Assembly: GCA_014377055.1 (NCBI GenBank)
Contig: JACMQJ010000560.1
Location: 1-15,365 of the forward strand
Length of the DNA: 15,365 nucleotides
From: Candidatus Sericytochromatia bacterium
Lineage (GTDB): Bacteria > Cyanobacteriota > Sericytochromatia > UBA7694 > JACMQJ01
Direction of reading: 5' to 3'
Below, in pieces: positions 7,371-15,222 of the stretch; within the stretch, counting starts at the first letter, position 1; each line of letters begins with the position of its first letter. Position numbers and translations under genes: made by a program. Under the pieces are notes generated by a model. It was not told the origin of the DNA and made no database searches. It worked only from the letters and a program-made list of their open reading frames with translations.

Positions 7371-7772
7371 TTAATCAACACTGACATCAAAATTTGTAAT
7401 TTGCTTTTTATTATTATTTAAAATTGTGACAATTAATTTCCAGTTACCAGACATGGTAAACATTACCTCAGATTGATACAAACCTTTGCTTATTTCTTTG
7501 AATTTTATTTTATTATTAGGCATATACATATCTAGCATTGTTAAGTCCATGGAAATGATAGCTTTTTCGATAGGCTTATTTTTATCTAATACTTTAATAT
7601 TAAATTTTATTGGTGTCATCTTTTTATATGAGTTTTGTTTTGGCGATAAAATGACTTTCAGGGTGGGTTTTTTATTTATAATATTGCTATTTTTTGCAAT
7701 TGGTGCAGTGTATGCAATCTGAGATATAGATAATAAAAGTAAGAGAGTTATTATTATTTTTATATTTTTCAT
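7371..7772 (-). CDS. Secreted YtkA/FixH-like small protein
   Basis: From the ATG at 7772 the product is 133 residues with a signal peptide: MKNIKIIITLLLLLS then a likely cleavage near AYTA-PIAK. The mature part is a single beta-sandwich-like domain. SMDLTMLDMYMPN, then EISKGLYQSEVMFTMSGNWKLIVTI, follows the YtkA-like pattern (a methionine-containing strand, then x-G-x-Y, then M-x-G-x-W). Related proteins occur with copper and cytochrome-oxidase genes, and the methionine cluster (M-L-D-M-Y-M) might bind a metal, but no such neighbours are present here. An in-frame ATG at 7784 would add four residues; neither start has a Shine-Dalgarno. It is a single gene, divergent from the SDR. Confidence 0.6.
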   Translation of the reverse strand: MKNIKIIITLLLLLSISQIAYTAPIAKNSNIINKKPTLKVILSPKQNSYKKMTPIKFNIKVLDKNKPIEKAIISMDLTMLDMYMPNNKIKFKEISKGLYQSEVMFTMSGNWKLIVTILNNNKKQITNFDVSVD

Positions 7773-7851
7773 TAAAATAATCATATCACAAAAAGTTATT
7801 GTTAAATATCTATATTAATATTATTTTATGATTTTATTCAAGTAAGTTGTT

Positions 7852-7868
7852 AAGCTACTATATAGCTT
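7852..7868. promoter_or_regulatory. Operator-like inverted repeat before the SDR gene
   Basis: AAGCTA (7852-7857), a 5-base spacer, then TAGCTT (7863-7868) form a symmetric 17-base site in the divergent intergenic region, 31 bases before the SDR start at 7900. It has the size of a repressor half-site pair, but 6-bp arms can arise by chance in A+T-rich DNA. Confidence 0.2.
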
Positions 7869-7899
7869 TGGTACCATTAAAATTGACTTGGTAAAATAT

Positions 7900-8757
7900 G
7901 TGTTAGAAAAAATTTTAGTCACTGGAGCAACAGGCAATACAGGCTTAGAAACAATTAAATGCCTAATGAATAAGAATTTAACTGTGATAGCTGCTTTACG
8001 AAATCCCGAAAAAGATAAAAATTTAATACCCGATAATATTCAATTTGTTGAGTTTGACTTTGAAAAGCCAGAAACATTTAAAAATGCAATTATAGGAGTA
8101 AAAAAAGTTTATTTGGTAAGACCACCAGCATTATCAGATGTAAAAAGATATATCAAGCCTTTTATTGATTTTTTGAAAAATGAAAAAATAGAACAACTCG
8201 CCTTCCTATCATTAATTGGTGCTGAAAATAATCATTTTGTGCCACATTACAAAATTGAGCAATATATTATTGAATCAGGAATACCTTATACATTTATTCG
8301 ACCAAGCTTTTTTATGCAAAATTTAAGTACTACACATAGTCAAGATATAAAAGAAAATAGTGAGATTTTTATTCCTGCTGGCAAAGGAAAAACTAGTTTT
8401 ATTGATGTCAGAGATATTGCTGAGGTATCGTCTCTTGCATTGTCTGAGTTGGGTCATAAAAATAAAGCTTATGAGTTAACAGGGAGTCAGGCTTTGGATT
8501 ATTATCAAGTAGCTGAAATAATGTCAAGGGTTTTGGATCGAAAAATAACTTACTCTGATCCATCATTATTTAGTTTTTTTCAAAAAATGAAAGCAAGGGG
8601 CTATCAAACGAATTTTATACTTGTCATGATAGCAATATATACAATTGCTCGTTTTGGAAAAGCTGAAACAGTAACTGATACAATAAAAATACTTCTCAAA
8701 CGTGAACCTATTTCTATAGAAAAATTTTTAGAGGATTATAAGTCATGCTGGTTTTAA
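7900..8757 (+). CDS. NmrA-type atypical SDR, NAD(P)-binding protein
   Basis: From the GTG at 7900 the product is 285 residues, cytoplasmic. The Rossmann glycine motif TGATGNTG lies at residues 8-15, directly after the first strand, as in QorB/NmrA-like atypical short-chain dehydrogenases. Further family marks are ALRNPEK (NADP-side loop), VYLVRPP, HYKIEQYIIESGIPYTFIRPSFFMQN and FIDVRDIAEV. The family includes NADPH:quinone reductases and redox-sensing regulators without catalysis; substrate cannot be set. An in-frame TTG at 7888 would add four residues; neither start has a Shine-Dalgarno, and the GTG places the Rossmann fold at the N-terminus as usual. The stop is 2 bases from the stop of the convergent WD40 gene. 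Confidence 0.8.
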   Translation: MLEKILVTGATGNTGLETIKCLMNKNLTVIAALRNPEKDKNLIPDNIQFVEFDFEKPETFKNAIIGVKKVYLVRPPALSDVKRYIKPFIDFLKNEKIEQLAFLSLIGAENNHFVPHYKIEQYIIESGIPYTFIRPSFFMQNLSTTHSQDIKENSEIFIPAGKGKTSFIDVRDIAEVSSLALSELGHKNKAYELTGSQALDYYQVAEIMSRVLDRKITYSDPSLFSFFQKMKARGYQTNFILVMIAIYTIARFGKAETVTDTIKILLKREPISIEKFLEDYKSCWF

Positions 8758-8759
8758 AA

Positions 8760-10649
8760 CTAAAATAATTTCCAAATCCTAATAATTTTATCATCACCAC
8801 CAGAAGCAATGTATCTACCATCAGGACTATAACCAATAGCGTTAATTGAGGCACTATGACCTTTGATCGATTTGACACAACGCCAAACATTTATTTCCCA
8901 GATCCTAACAGTTCCATCCTTGCATCCAGAAGCAATATATCTACCATCAGGACTGCATGTTAGACAAGTAACTGTATCAGTATTACCAATAAGAGTATAT
9001 GCAAGTTTCCAATTAACTGCGTCCCATATTTTTATATCTCTATCAGCACCCGCAGAAGCCAAAAATCGACCATCCAAGGTAAATGATAAGGCATTGATTG
9101 CATCATAATGACCTGAAAGTATATGTACTACTTCACCAGTTTCTATACTCCAGATCTTAATATTAGATTCAGTATCAGCTGATGCAATATATACTAAAGT
9201 CATACTAAAAGCTGCCGATGTTATCCAACTCAAATCATCTTTGAGTAATCTAACACAAATACCTGCTCTAATATCCCAAATCTTAGTCATACCTTCACCA
9301 CTACATGATAAGATAAATTCAGAATCGATGCTGTAAATAATATAATTAAAACCCATTGTATTACCTGTAATTGTTTTTTTACATTCTCCAGTTGTAAAGT
9401 CCCATATTTTGATCGAGCGATCAAGACCTGCGGTTGCGATATGCTTACCATCAGGGCTAAAAGTTACACTATTAACAAAATTTGTATGTCCTTTAAGTAG
9501 TTTTACACATTCTTTATAATCAACATCAAATATTCTGACTGAGTTATCTTTAGCTGCACAAGCAAGATATTTACCATCAACGCTAAAATCAAGAGATTTA
9601 ATATCAGGCAAGTTAACAAATAAGGTTGTACAAGGTGGTAAGTCATTACCAAGAACTATTTCAGGTGTATGATTATGTTTGTAGATATAGCTAGGTACAT
9701 AATTATCATCTCTTTTTTTTACTGCTCTTAAGCAATAAGTGCAAGTTGTTTCGGTAACTTTGATACGATTAAGGCAATTAAAACATTTTTTTGTAGAGAT
9801 AATTGATTCAGGAATAAAAAACTTAATTGATTGATTTATTTCATCATTAACATAATCGGGTATAAAAGGCTCAGGCTTTTCTACGGGGATATAGTCTGTT
9901 CGAGGTGCTTTGTTTGGGATAATTGTTATCGGGCTAACTCTATAGCTTTGCTTCCTTCTTCTAGTAATGATTGGCATCTCATGATTAACATATTCAGGTA
10001 TATATTTTTCAGGAGTTGGGGCTGGAGTATATTCATCAGGCTTATCATTTTCAGGATAATTAATAATTGGATTAATATATCTTTTTTTAGGTTTTGGTGG
10101 TGATGGTTTTATTATTTCATCATTATAATATTCTGGTATATAGTCATCTGGAACAGGTATTTTTTCATATTCTGTTTTTTCATCATTCACTTCAATTTTC
10201 ACAAGTCTAGGATTTCTTCGCCTTACTTGTTGGACATTTTCTTGGTTTTTAAAATCAATTAAATCAGAGTTAACATAATCAGGAATATATGGTGCAGGCT
10301 GTACAACTTTTTTATTATTAAAATTAGCAATAATTTTTTGCTGTGTTACAAGTGGAGTTATAACTTTTGGTTTCATTTTTCTTGGCTTGATAATAAGCTT
10401 TTGTGGTTCATTTTTTTTTGGTAAAGATGGTATTATTTCTTGAGATATAGATTTACTCAGGTCAAATTGATAGGTTTCTTCAAGAATAACTTTACCCTTA
10501 CAACCAAAAGTTGCACACTTATCAAGATTATAACTCCAACAATCTTTATGATGTGGAGTCTTGCAAGATGCACATACTACAGTTTTTGCACCTGTTTGTA
10601 TTGGTACAACACAAAAAGGACAATTTTTTCCTGTATAACTTTTTAGCAT
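8760..10649 (-). CDS. RING-like zinc finger / Tyr-Pro repeat / zinc-ribbon / seven WD40 repeat protein
   Basis: A 629-residue protein without signal peptide or membrane segment. Residues 10-50 are a prokaryotic RING-like finger: C10, C13, C26, C29, H34, C37, C45, C50 (CPFC ... CASC ... HxxC ... CATFGC). Residues about 60-325 are proline- and lysine-rich and probably disordered, with repeated YIPxYVNxE-like motifs at about 118, 166, 212 and 258 and a weaker one at 314. A CxxC...CxxC zinc ribbon (C289, C292, C303, C306) interrupts them. Residues 346-629 are seven WD40 repeats (SPDGRYIASG ... IRIW pattern), enough for one closed propeller. The fourth blade is degenerate (FSMTLVYIASADTES). The layout suggests a scaffold: the propeller binds partners and the RING-like finger may bind another protein. 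An E3-like role is only conjecture. It has its own promoter and stands alone. Confidence 0.85.
   Translation of the reverse strand: MLKSYTGKNCPFCVVPIQTGAKTVVCASCKTPHHKDCWSYNLDKCATFGCKGKVILEETYQFDLSKSISQEIIPSLPKKNEPQKLIIKPRKMKPKVITPLVTQQKIIANFNNKKVVQPAPYIPDYVNSDLIDFKNQENVQQVRRRNPRLVKIEVNDEKTEYEKIPVPDDYIPEYYNDEIIKPSPPKPKKRYINPIINYPENDKPDEYTPAPTPEKYIPEYVNHEMPIITRRRKQSYRVSPITIIPNKAPRTDYIPVEKPEPFIPDYVNDEINQSIKFFIPESIISTKKCFNCLNRIKVTETTCTYCLRAVKKRDDNYVPSYIYKHNHTPEIVLGNDLPPCTTLFVNLPDIKSLDFSVDGKYLACAAKDNSVRIFDVDYKECVKLLKGHTNFVNSVTFSPDGKHIATAGLDRSIKIWDFTTGECKKTITGNTMGFNYIIYSIDSEFILSCSGEGMTKIWDIRAGICVRLLKDDLSWITSAAFSMTLVYIASADTESNIKIWSIETGEVVHILSGHYDAINALSFTLDGRFLASAGADRDIKIWDAVNWKLAYTLIGNTDTVTCLTCSPDGRYIASGCKDGTVRIWEINVWRCVKSIKGHSASINAIGYSPDGRYIASGGDDKIIRIWKLF
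8763..9614 (-). repeat. Seven tandem WD40 coding repeats
   Basis: Seven units of about 40 codons encode the propeller. Each ends in a VRIF/IKIW/IRIW-like strand and most carry SPDGRYIAS or a close variant. The antisense form of the conserved codons (for example ctaccatcaggact at about 8815 and 8941) recurs at DNA level. The second, fifth, sixth and seventh units are closest to consensus; the third and fourth are most diverged. Confidence 0.85.
9675..10298 (-). repeat. Degenerate YIPxYVNxE linker repeats
   Basis: The linker encodes APYIPDYVNSD (119-129), DDYIPEYYNDE (168-178), EKYIPEYVNHE (214-224), EPFIPDYVNDE (260-270) and a weaker DNYVPSYIYKH (315-325). Spacing is 46-55 residues, with basic, proline-rich sequence between copies. 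The regular spacing of a short motif in otherwise unconserved sequence suggests repeated docking sites for one partner. Confidence 0.75.
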
Positions 10650-10692
10650 TTATTCAATATTATTCTATCTCTAAAAATATTACATAAAAGTA

Positions 10693-10722
10693 ATTATATT
10701 GATATATCATTATTTCAGACAA
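10693..10722 (-). promoter_or_regulatory. Promoter of the RING/WD40 gene
   Basis: On the minus strand TTGTCT (10722-10717) and a perfect TATAAT (10698-10693) are 18 bases apart. Transcription would start near 10686, about 37 bases before the ATG at 10649. Confidence 0.5.
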
Positions 10723-10764
10723 AAAACTTAATTATTTATTACCACATAATTATGATAATACTAT

Positions 10765-12066
10765 CTAAGATTCTTTTTTTCCAAAAAGCATAGTAATATT
10801 TATTCGACGATTTTCATAACCTTCTTTAAAAAGATATTTATCAGTTTCATGAAATAAACCTGAGTTAAAGATAACAACTCTATTTTGCTTATATGGAATA
10901 ATTATTTTATTGGCATTATTATTTTTTAAAAACTCATGAATTAAATTTGTATCTGAATTATATTTTTCAAAATCCCATTCTTTTGGTGCTTCAATATCAT
11001 AAATAACCATACCACCACTTTCTTTATCTTTATTTGCTAAATCTGTAGTTATCCAAAAATTAAGATTAATCATGGCTTGATCTGCATGAGCCACAACCCC
11101 AGACATTTGACTATCATATTTAAAAGCCCACATATTCATCAAATCATAATTTTTAAAAATATTGGGTAACTTATTTTTTATTTCTTCAGCAATTTGATAT
11201 AAGAGTGGAGTACTAAAACCATTATTCATATATGATGCTAAATAGCCTCTATCTCTTTTGTACTCATGCCATATAGTAGAATTAAGGCAAAAACTTTGTA
11301 TTTTTTCTAAAGCTTCTATGCTAAGGAAATCATCAAAATAGATAAAGCTTGGTTTATTATCAAAATACAAATCACTTATTTTACTAAAATCATTATTTTG
11401 ATTAATAGCTGAGGGTTTCAAAAACTCAGTATCTTGTAAATGTAGATTACGATCATAACTAGAATCAATTAATTTTTTTTGATTTTCGGTCAACTCAACT
11501 AAAAATTCACTTGACTTAGTGGATATTTCTAGTAGAATCTCTTTATAATTTTCAATTACCTTATTAAAGTAATTTGGCAAGAGTTTTTGTCCTAATAAAT
11601 GATTAATTTGTTCTATATCATGTTTTAATTTGTGACTACCAGTAACAATAGATTTAGATTTTTCGCTAAAGTCATATTGCAGGTAATCAGTTGATAATGA
11701 TTTATAAGTAGAGCCATATTTTAATAAATATGCTGTTTTGAAGTATTCATCAGCTTTATTGTGTTGACCTAAATCTATATATGCCAAACCAATATTCCTG
11801 TAAGCATCATCATATTTATCATCAAGCACAATTGCTTTTAAGTATGATTTGATTGCTGAGTCAAAGCTATTGTTATCTGCGTAAGAGTTACCTAATAAAT
11901 TATGAAAATCTTTATCTTTTGATTTAATAAGCAAATATATTCTAAAAAAAATAATTGCTAAAGACCATTTTTCCTCTTTATAGTAATACTCACCGATTTT
12001 TTGTGAAACTATTACTATAAAAAATCTCAGAAAAATGAGAAATGCAATTATTTTTAAATAAAACAT
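10765..12066 (-). CDS. Membrane-anchored TPR protein with C-terminal 2OG-Fe(II) oxygenase domain
   Basis: A 433-residue protein. Residues about 3-20 are a hydrophobic N-terminal anchor, followed by about three TPR units (about 24-120; NIGLAYIDLGQHNKADEYFKTAY is the clearest). Residues about 240-430 are a double-stranded beta-helix dioxygenase. The iron ligands are H327 and D329 in VAHADQAMINLNFWIT and H406 in NSGLFHETDKY, and the 2-oxoglutarate-binding arginine is R420 or R421 in ENRRINITMLFG. The family uses O2 and 2-oxoglutarate to hydroxylate proteins or small molecules. The TPRs probably present the target, which is unknown. All catalytic residues are present. The anchor leaves open which side of the membrane the enzyme faces; the cofactors favour the cytoplasm. 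The gene follows the PfkB kinase by 17 bases. Confidence 0.8.
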   Translation of the reverse strand: MFYLKIIAFLIFLRFFIVIVSQKIGEYYYKEEKWSLAIIFFRIYLLIKSKDKDFHNLLGNSYADNNSFDSAIKSYLKAIVLDDKYDDAYRNIGLAYIDLGQHNKADEYFKTAYLLKYGSTYKSLSTDYLQYDFSEKSKSIVTGSHKLKHDIEQINHLLGQKLLPNYFNKVIENYKEILLEISTKSSEFLVELTENQKKLIDSSYDRNLHLQDTEFLKPSAINQNNDFSKISDLYFDNKPSFIYFDDFLSIEALEKIQSFCLNSTIWHEYKRDRGYLASYMNNGFSTPLLYQIAEEIKNKLPNIFKNYDLMNMWAFKYDSQMSGVVAHADQAMINLNFWITTDLANKDKESGGMVIYDIEAPKEWDFEKYNSDTNLIHEFLKNNNANKIIIPYKQNRVVIFNSGLFHETDKYLFKEGYENRRINITMLFGKKES

Positions 12067-12083
12067 CTCAGCTAATAACCTAA

Positions 12084-13091
12084 TTAACTAACATAACTTA
12101 ACTTTTTTTGAAGATGCTCTTCTACTTTCTGAGTCAAATCTTCAGGTATTTTTGCCCCAACTTGTTGTATCACTGTTTCAGCACAGAAGTTAGCTATTTT
12201 ACCACATTCAGCCAAAGATAAATCTCTAGTCAAACCAAACATAAAACCACCTGCATACATATCACCAGCCGCAGTTGTATCAACTACAGTTATTTTATTT
12301 GCTTGTATTCTTATAGTTTCAGTTTTACTTTTTATCCATGAACCTTCAGAACCACATTTTATGATAACGAGATCTGATAATTCCGATAACATTTCAAGGC
12401 TTTCTTCCAAACCTTTACCTGTCAACATTTTTGTTTCTTTAAGATTAGCAAAAACAACATCCACATAATCTTTAATGATATTCAAAAAAGTTTCTCTATG
12501 TCTATCTACACAAAAAGGATCTGACAAATCAAAAGATATTTTTGTATCATTTTTTTTAGCGACTCTTATTGCATGATTAATTGCTTCAATTTGATTATCT
12601 GTGTCCCACTGATAGCCAGTTATATGTAAATACTTTGATTTAGCAATATCATCCTCAGGAATATCATTAACTGTATAACATCTACTCATACCTAGACATG
12701 TATTCATAGTTCTTTCACCATCGGGTGTTATAAGTATAATTGAAGTACCTGTGTTACCAATAGGTGATTTTTTTATATTACTTTTTATGCCTAGTTCTTT
12801 AACTCTTTGTAAGCATATTTCACCATAAAGATCGTCTCCGACCATACCAGCTTGACTAACTTTTTGACCAAGTATAGCCATTGTTCTCATTGCATTAGTC
12901 CCAGAGCCACCAATTTCGACTCTTTTATCTCTATTTTCAAATTTATTTAAAATTTTCTGTTGTTCTTCTTCAGAAATAAGGTGCATCATTCCTTTGGCTA
13001 TGCACAGCTCTACTAATTCTTCATCAGTAACCTTGATAATTATGTCTTTTAAAACATTACATATTGATAAAACATCAAGTTCTTTTTGCAT
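12084..13091 (-). CDS. PfkB-family carbohydrate/nucleoside kinase, adenosine-kinase-like
   Basis: A 335-residue cytoplasmic ribokinase-fold enzyme. GGSGTNAMRTMAILG (61-75) is the N-terminal PfkB signature and DTTAAGDMYAGGFMFGL (271-287) the C-terminal one, with D277 as the catalytic base. The canonical DTxGAGD reads DTTAAGD here. The 20-60 insert (lid region) and the pattern VGDDLYGE ... GTSIILITPDGERTMNTCLG ... FANLKETKMLTG resemble the bacterial adenosine-kinase-like branch, but sugar kinases are not excluded. It would phosphorylate a ribose-like hydroxyl with ATP. It is the first gene of a pair with the TPR-2OG oxygenase. Confidence 0.85.
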   Translation of the reverse strand: MQKELDVLSICNVLKDIIIKVTDEELVELCIAKGMMHLISEEEQQKILNKFENRDKRVEIGGSGTNAMRTMAILGQKVSQAGMVGDDLYGEICLQRVKELGIKSNIKKSPIGNTGTSIILITPDGERTMNTCLGMSRCYTVNDIPEDDIAKSKYLHITGYQWDTDNQIEAINHAIRVAKKNDTKISFDLSDPFCVDRHRETFLNIIKDYVDVVFANLKETKMLTGKGLEESLEMLSELSDLVIIKCGSEGSWIKSKTETIRIQANKITVVDTTAAGDMYAGGFMFGLTRDLSLAECGKIANFCAETVIQQVGAKIPEDLTQKVEEHLQKKLSYVS

Positions 13092-13231
13092 TTAATTGCT
13101 TCTAAACCTCAAAAATAATAGATAAGCGGATTTGATCCCCTCATTATTTTACATGTTTTTTCTCTAAACTCTTTATTAAAATATGTTAAAAGTTATCAAT
13201 TGTATTTGATTAATTCTTTGATAGATAATAA

Positions 13232-13264
13232 AAAAAGAGAGAAATTATAAATTTCTCTCTTTTT
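13232..13264. terminator. Rho-independent terminator, probably bidirectional
   Basis: AAAAAGAGAGAAATT (13232-13246) and AATTTCTCTCTTTTT (13250-13264) form a perfect 15-bp stem with a 3-base loop. It lies 15 bases after the stop of the yccA-like gene. Read on the minus strand the stem is followed by a T run and TTATTATC, so it ends that transcript and separates it from the PfkB kinase gene. The T run on the plus strand would let it work both ways. Confidence 0.85.
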
Positions 13265-13279
13265 TGCTAGAACAATATT

Positions 13280-13951
13280 TTAATCTTTACTAGAACCCAA
13301 AATCCCAAATATTCTAAGTATTGACTGGAATAAGTTGATGAAGTTAAGGTATAAAGCTAAAGCAGCTATAATAAAATCTTTATCACTAAAATTTCTTCTA
13401 ATCATAGCCATATCATATAAGATAAAGCCAGAAAATATTAAAACTGATAATATAGAAATGCCTAGTGCCATGGCATTACCACCAATAAATATATTAGCAA
13501 TTGAAGCAACGATTAAACCTATTAGACCAGCCATTAAAAAGCCACCAATACCCGAAAAATCTTTTTTAGTAACTAATCCAAATATTGTAAGACCTGCAAA
13601 TGTAGCGATACTTGTACCTAGAGCTTGTAAGATAATACCTGGTCCACTAACATGTAAAGCCCACTTTAAGAGTGGTACCATTGTAATACCTGTAAGAGTA
13701 GTAAAAAATAGGAATATTCCTATATTTGCATTTCCTCTTTCTGAATAAGCCCATTTTTGGCTTGTAAAGACCATAATAAACTCTATAACTATCGCTCCAA
13801 TTAGTACTGCGTTGGGAAGATCCCATCCGAAAAAAGAACCAACCAAAGTCATTAAAAGACCCAAACTAAAAACTGGCAAGACCTTAGTTAAAAAACCATT
13901 TGATGTCATTCCACCAGTAAAACCCTGTTCTCTCAAACTATTTTCATTCAT
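13280..13951 (-). CDS. Bax inhibitor-1/YccA family membrane protein
   Basis: A 223-residue integral membrane protein with about seven hydrophobic segments from residue 20 on. Family marks are ILSVLIFSGFILYDMAMIRR and the C-terminal ALALYLNFINLFQSILRIFGIL. The family (YccA, YbhL, human TMBIM) modulates FtsH proteolysis in E. coli or leaks Ca2+/H+; which applies here is unknown. The ATG at 13951 is chosen because GGAGGA at 13966-13961 lies 9 bases before it. A longer in-frame form from a TTG at 14005 would begin inside or before the promoter -10 box and adds an unlike leader. The gene is single, ended by a strong terminator, and divergent from the radical SAM gene. Confidence 0.88.
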   Translation of the reverse strand: MNENSLREQGFTGGMTSNGFLTKVLPVFSLGLLMTLVGSFFGWDLPNAVLIGAIVIEFIMVFTSQKWAYSERGNANIGIFLFFTTLTGITMVPLLKWALHVSGPGIILQALGTSIATFAGLTIFGLVTKKDFSGIGGFLMAGLIGLIVASIANIFIGGNAMALGISILSVLIFSGFILYDMAMIRRNFSDKDFIIAALALYLNFINLFQSILRIFGILGSSKD

Positions 13952-13960
13952 TATAAAAGC

Positions 13961-13966
13961 TCCTCC
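13961..13966 (-). promoter_or_regulatory. Strong Shine-Dalgarno deciding the yccA-like start
   Basis: GGAGGA is 9 bases before the ATG at 13951. It is one of the few strong ribosome-binding sites in the window, and it settles the start against the upstream TTG at 14005. Confidence 0.8.
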
Positions 13967-13996
13967 ATAGTGAGTTAATATTTCCACACAGTATAT

Positions 13997-14002
13997 ATTA
14001 TA
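13997..14002 (-). promoter_or_regulatory. -10 box of the yccA-like gene
   Basis: TATAAT on the minus strand at 14002-13997, preceded by TTG at 14005-14003. Transcription would start near 13990, leaving a leader of about 39 bases. No good -35 is seen. Confidence 0.4.
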
Positions 14003-14035
14003 CAATAACTAACAAATTCTTTAAATTAACAAAAA

Positions 14036-14044
14036 TGCTATAAT
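14036..14044 (+). promoter_or_regulatory. Extended -10 promoter of the radical SAM gene
   Basis: TGCTATAAT at 14036-14044 is a perfect TATAAT with the TGn extension. The start would be near 14051, about 39 bases before the ATG at 14090; AAAGG at 14075-14079 is a weak ribosome-binding site. Confidence 0.5.
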
Positions 14045-14089
14045 TTAGATTATTAAATGAAAACTTTTTAAGCCAAAGGTTTATTATAA

Positions 14090-15157
14090 ATGGAATATAA
14101 TTCTTTCTTCAATTTACAAGTTGAACTTAATGATATTTGCAATCTTACTTGCAAGCATTGTTATCAAATTAGAGCTAAAGCTAAAGAAGAATTAGATATA
14201 GATCTTGTCTTATCTCAATTAGAAAATTTAAAAAAGATAACAGGTTATCAAAAACATATTTTTAGACTTTCAGGTGGTGAAGCAACTCTCAGAAAAGACC
14301 TGTTTAAAGTAATTAGAAACATAAAATCTCATGGGTATTATGTTGAAGTAATGACTAATGGAATGTTTCTTGATTTACCTTATGTTTATGCTCTCAAATC
14401 CTCAGGTATTGATATTTGTCAAGTTAGTATGGATGGAAGTAGTGCAGAAATACATAATTATGTAAGAGGTCAAGGTGCTTATGAAAAAAGTATTAAAGGA
14501 ATAAAAAATCTAGTAAAAGTAGGTATTCCTGTAGAAATAAAACTTACCTTGATTAAAGGCATAAATACCGATGATATTAGAAACATGTTTAGCTTGTGTA
14601 CTGAGCTTGATGTTAAGTATATCTCTCTTGCTAGATTTATTTTTGCTGGTAATGGCATACAAAACTTTGGTAGGGGAAATTTAATTGGTAATGAGGTTAG
14701 AGATATATTTTATAAAATAGCTGAAACTGGAAGAGAATTTCCTCAATTAAATATTAATGTTAGAGATCAACTTGGTCGTATTGTTGATATTGATATTCCT
14801 AAGAATGTTGACATGACAAAAGAACCTTATATGGGTGTTAGTTATCTTGCGATTGATACTTATGGAAACGTTTATGCTGATAGGCAACTTGATATAATAA
14901 TTGGAAATATTCATCAACAAACTTTATCTGAGATCTGGACAGGTAGCTCAAAATTACAAGATTTGAGAGAAAGTAAAAAATATCTAAGAGGAAAATGTAT
15001 TGATTGTAAAATAAATGATATTTGTTTAGGCGGTAATAAAACAGCGGCTTATGCACTCACAGGAAGTCCATTTGAACCAGACCCAGGTTGTTGGATTAAT
15101 GAACCAATCAATAAAATACAATTAGTTGATAATTTTGATAAAAATATGTTTCAATAG
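14090..15157 (+). CDS. Radical SAM/SPASM domain enzyme
   Basis: A 355-residue cytoplasmic enzyme. The radical SAM 4Fe-4S cluster is held by C17, C21, C24 in CNLTCKHCY, and SAM by SGGE (61-64). VMTNG and VSMDGSSAEIHNYVRG are further core motifs. The SPASM-type C-terminus has GKCIDCKINDIC (C303, C306, C312) and C334 in DPGCW, enough for at least one auxiliary cluster. The family modifies peptides and proteins or makes cofactors. I see no precursor-peptide gene next to it and cannot name the substrate. The gene follows its own extended -10 promoter and precedes, by 65 bases, a probable flagellar rod/hook gene. Confidence 0.85.
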   Translation: MEYNSFFNLQVELNDICNLTCKHCYQIRAKAKEELDIDLVLSQLENLKKITGYQKHIFRLSGGEATLRKDLFKVIRNIKSHGYYVEVMTNGMFLDLPYVYALKSSGIDICQVSMDGSSAEIHNYVRGQGAYEKSIKGIKNLVKVGIPVEIKLTLIKGINTDDIRNMFSLCTELDVKYISLARFIFAGNGIQNFGRGNLIGNEVRDIFYKIAETGREFPQLNINVRDQLGRIVDIDIPKNVDMTKEPYMGVSYLAIDTYGNVYADRQLDIIIGNIHQQTLSEIWTGSSKLQDLRESKKYLRGKCIDCKINDICLGGNKTAAYALTGSPFEPDPGCWINEPINKIQLVDNFDKNMFQ

Positions 15158-15208
15158 ATTGTATTCTACAAAAATATAACTTATCATATATGTATAGAAT
15201 TTTTCTTT

Positions 15209-15213
15209 GAGGA
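15209..15213 (+). promoter_or_regulatory. Shine-Dalgarno of the right-edge gene
   Basis: GAGGA lies 9 bases before the ATG at 15223, which supports that start for the truncated reading frame. Confidence 0.65.
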
Positions 15214-15222
15214 ATTAAATAG

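Noticed and set aside
8763..9614. Recurrent short DNA words in the WD40 region as a CRISPR or tandem DNA repeat
   Set aside because: They come from conserved codons of protein repeats, vary in sequence, and have no regular identical repeat-spacer pattern.
13100..13125. GGAT-TTG-ATCC inverted repeat upstream of the PfkB kinase gene as an operator
   Set aside because: Arms of four bases only; too short to support.
13335..13748. Plus-strand open frame of 137 codons opposite the yccA-like gene
   Set aside because: It is the antisense shadow of a conserved seven-segment membrane protein.
13952..14005. N-terminal extension of the yccA-like protein from a TTG at 14005
   Set aside because: The TTG is directly at a TATAAT -10 box, whereas the ATG at 13951 has a GGAGGA Shine-Dalgarno at 9 bases.
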